From contig CAILJM010000023.1 of NCBI GenBank assembly GCA_903834515.1, positions 62,001-126,000 on the forward strand: DNA of 64,000 bases, given 5' to 3'. This DNA is from an uncultured Actinomycetes bacterium. GTDB lineage: Bacteria; Actinomycetota; Actinomycetes; Nanopelagicales; Nanopelagicaceae. The position numbers and the translations under genes are program-made. Below are positions 62,857 to 64,000 of this stretch, piece after piece (position 1 is the first letter of the stretch; each line of letters begins with the position of its first letter). The notes beneath the pieces were generated by a model. It was not told the origin of the DNA and did no database searches. It saw only the letters and a program-made list of their open reading frames with translations.

Positions 62857-64000
62857 TGAGTACAGATCGCTTGATTGTCCGTGGCGCACGAGCCCACAAT
62901 CTCAAGAATGTTTCGCTCGACTTGCCTCGGAATGCCCTCATTGTTTTTACCGGTCTTTCGGGCTCGGGTAAGTCCTCACTCGCCTTCGACACTATCTTTG
63001 CGGAGGGACAGAGGCGATACGTTGAATCGCTTTCGGCATATGCCCGCCAATTTCTGGGGCAGATGGATAAGCCGGATGTAGATTTTATTGAGGGGCTATC
63101 GCCAGCAGTTTCTATCGATCAGAAGTCAACCAATCGAAATCCTCGATCGACCGTCGGCACCATTACCGAGGTGTACGACTATCTCCGGCTCTTATTTGCC
63201 CGGGCTGGACGCCCGCATTGCCCAAACTGCGGCAAAGCAATTGCCAAGCAAACTCCACAAAATATTGTTGATCAAATTTTGGCGCTTGAAAGTGGATTGA
63301 GATTCCAAGTCTTAGCTCCGGTTGTTCGGGGGCGAAAAGGCGAGTTTATGGATCTCTTTAAAGATCTCACAGTGCAGGGCTTCTCTCGGGCTCGCGTCGA
63401 TGGAACGGTTTATGCGCTGGACGAAGTTCCTAAGCTCAAGAAGCAAGAGAAACATACGATCGAAGTTGTTGTAGATCGACTAGCCGTGAAGGCAGATGCG
63501 AAATCGCGTCTCACCGATTCGATCGAAACCGCTCTCAAACTTGCAAGTGGGTTAGTAATTCTGGACTTCGTCGATATGAAGGAAGGGGATCCAGAGAAAG
63601 AGAAGACCTTTAGCGAGCATATGGCCTGCCATGATTGTGAACTCTCCTTTGGAGAACTCGAACCGCGCTCATTTTCCTTCAACTCGCCATTTGGCGCCTG
63701 CCCAGAGTGCACGGGGATAGGAATCAAATTAGAAGTTGATGAGGAACTTTTAATTCCAGATGATTCCCTGTCAATTAGCGATGGTGCAATTGCTCCGTGG
63801 GTAAATTCTGAATACTTTGATCGCCTGGTCGAAGGACTCGCTAAGGAACTTAATTTCTCTCTCGATAAACCGTGGAAAGCGCTGACACAAAAGGTGCGGG
63901 GAGCGATCATTAATGGCTGGGATTACGAAGTCCATGTGAAATATAAGAATCGATATGGTCGCGAGCGTGCGTACACAACTGGTTTCGAGGGCGTTGCTCC
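62856..64000 (+). CDS. uvrA: Excinuclease ABC subunit A, N-terminal part (cut by window edge)
   Basis: Partial: about 381 residues visible, no stop. UvrA is the DNA-damage sensor of nucleotide excision repair and binds UvrB. The first Walker A is [15 protein letters not shown] (near residue 32), followed by [21 protein letters not shown]. Zinc-finger cysteines appear in [10 protein letters not shown] and [28 protein letters not shown]. It begins immediately behind uvrB, whereas many actinobacteria have other genes between the two. Confidence 0.97.
   Translation, partial: MSTDRLIVRGARAHNLKNVSLDLPRNALIVFTGLSGSGKSSLAFDTIFAEGQRRYVESLSAYARQFLGQMDKPDVDFIEGLSPAVSIDQKSTNRNPRSTVGTITEVYDYLRLLFARAGRPHCPNCGKAIAKQTPQNIVDQILALESGLRFQVLAPVVRGRKGEFMDLFKDLTVQGFSRARVDGTVYALDEVPKLKKQEKHTIEVVVDRLAVKADAKSRLTDSIETALKLASGLVILDFVDMKEGDPEKEKTFSEHMACHDCELSFGELEPRSFSFNSPFGACPECTGIGIKLEVDEELLIPDDSLSISDGAIAPWVNSEYFDRLVEGLAKELNFSLDKPWKALTQKVRGAIINGWDYEVHVKYKNRYGRERAYTTGFEGVA

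Noticed and set aside
63410-63910. 166-residue minus-strand frame opposite uvrA.
   Set aside because: Ser-rich shadow of the conserved uvrA coding frame with no family features.

Overview
The window is a gene-dense stretch of a bacterial chromosome, about half G+C, with almost no non-coding space. Gene content and order point to an actinobacterium: a division/cell-wall cluster running mraZ to sepF-yggT, then ileS, a TraR/DksA protein, lspA, rluD and dnaE; a joined his-trp run ending in lgt; and pyk, an ANTAR regulator, a branched-chain amino-acid ABC system, polA, rpsA, coaE, uvrB and uvrA. MurE carries the meso-diaminopimelate signature, HisA looks like the actinobacterial dual-function PriA, and no trpF is present. 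Moderate G+C, very short spacers and overlapping starts suggest a streamlined free-living actinobacterium, perhaps a freshwater Nanopelagicales-type lineage. That placement is inference.

Layout. 1-1209 (minus): an ABC-2 exporter, with the permease cut by the window edge and a complete DrrA-like ATPase. 1281-1465: two arrays of 10-bp repeats, the second a clear MraZ operator. 1566-18445 (plus): mraZ, rsmH, ftsL, ftsI, murE, murF, mraY, murD, ftsW, murG, murC, ftsQ, ftsZ, pgeF, yggS, sepF, yggT, mostly joined by 1-4 base overlaps; divIVA, expected next, is absent here. 18504-21668 (minus): ileS. 21833-27688 (plus): TraR/DksA protein, lspA, rluD, dnaE. 27821-40571 (plus): hisDCBHAFI, trpE, a 49-residue membrane micro-protein, trpCBA, mauE-like, dsbA-like, lgt and a VIT1-family transporter in one tightly coupled run. 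40682-46656: gltBD. 46749-49017: pyk, a terminator, tRNA-Leu(CAA) and an ANTAR response regulator starting two bases after the tRNA's last encoded base. 49297-54210: livKHMGF. 54223-54630 (minus): hot-dog thioesterase. 54659-57286: polA. 57283-58470 (minus): MFS transporter. 58672-64000: rpsA, coaE, uvrB and the start of uvrA.

Functionally the window builds and divides the cell envelope (peptidoglycan precursors, divisome, lipoprotein maturation by Lgt and LspA), makes histidine and tryptophan, assimilates ammonia through glutamate synthase, imports amino acids, and replicates and repairs DNA.

The strongest unexplained signals are regulatory. Eleven genes have a TANNNT -10-like box exactly 6-8 bases before an ATG/GTG start and no usable Shine-Dalgarno sequence, which predicts leaderless transcripts. 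The divergent polA/thioesterase pair shares a promoter with exact dyad symmetry that includes both start codons. The MraZ operator is preceded by a second 10-bp array in the same helical phase. Several other spacers also hold different short tandem repeats of 9-11 bp. I found no CRISPR array, insertion sequence, prophage or phage-defence system.
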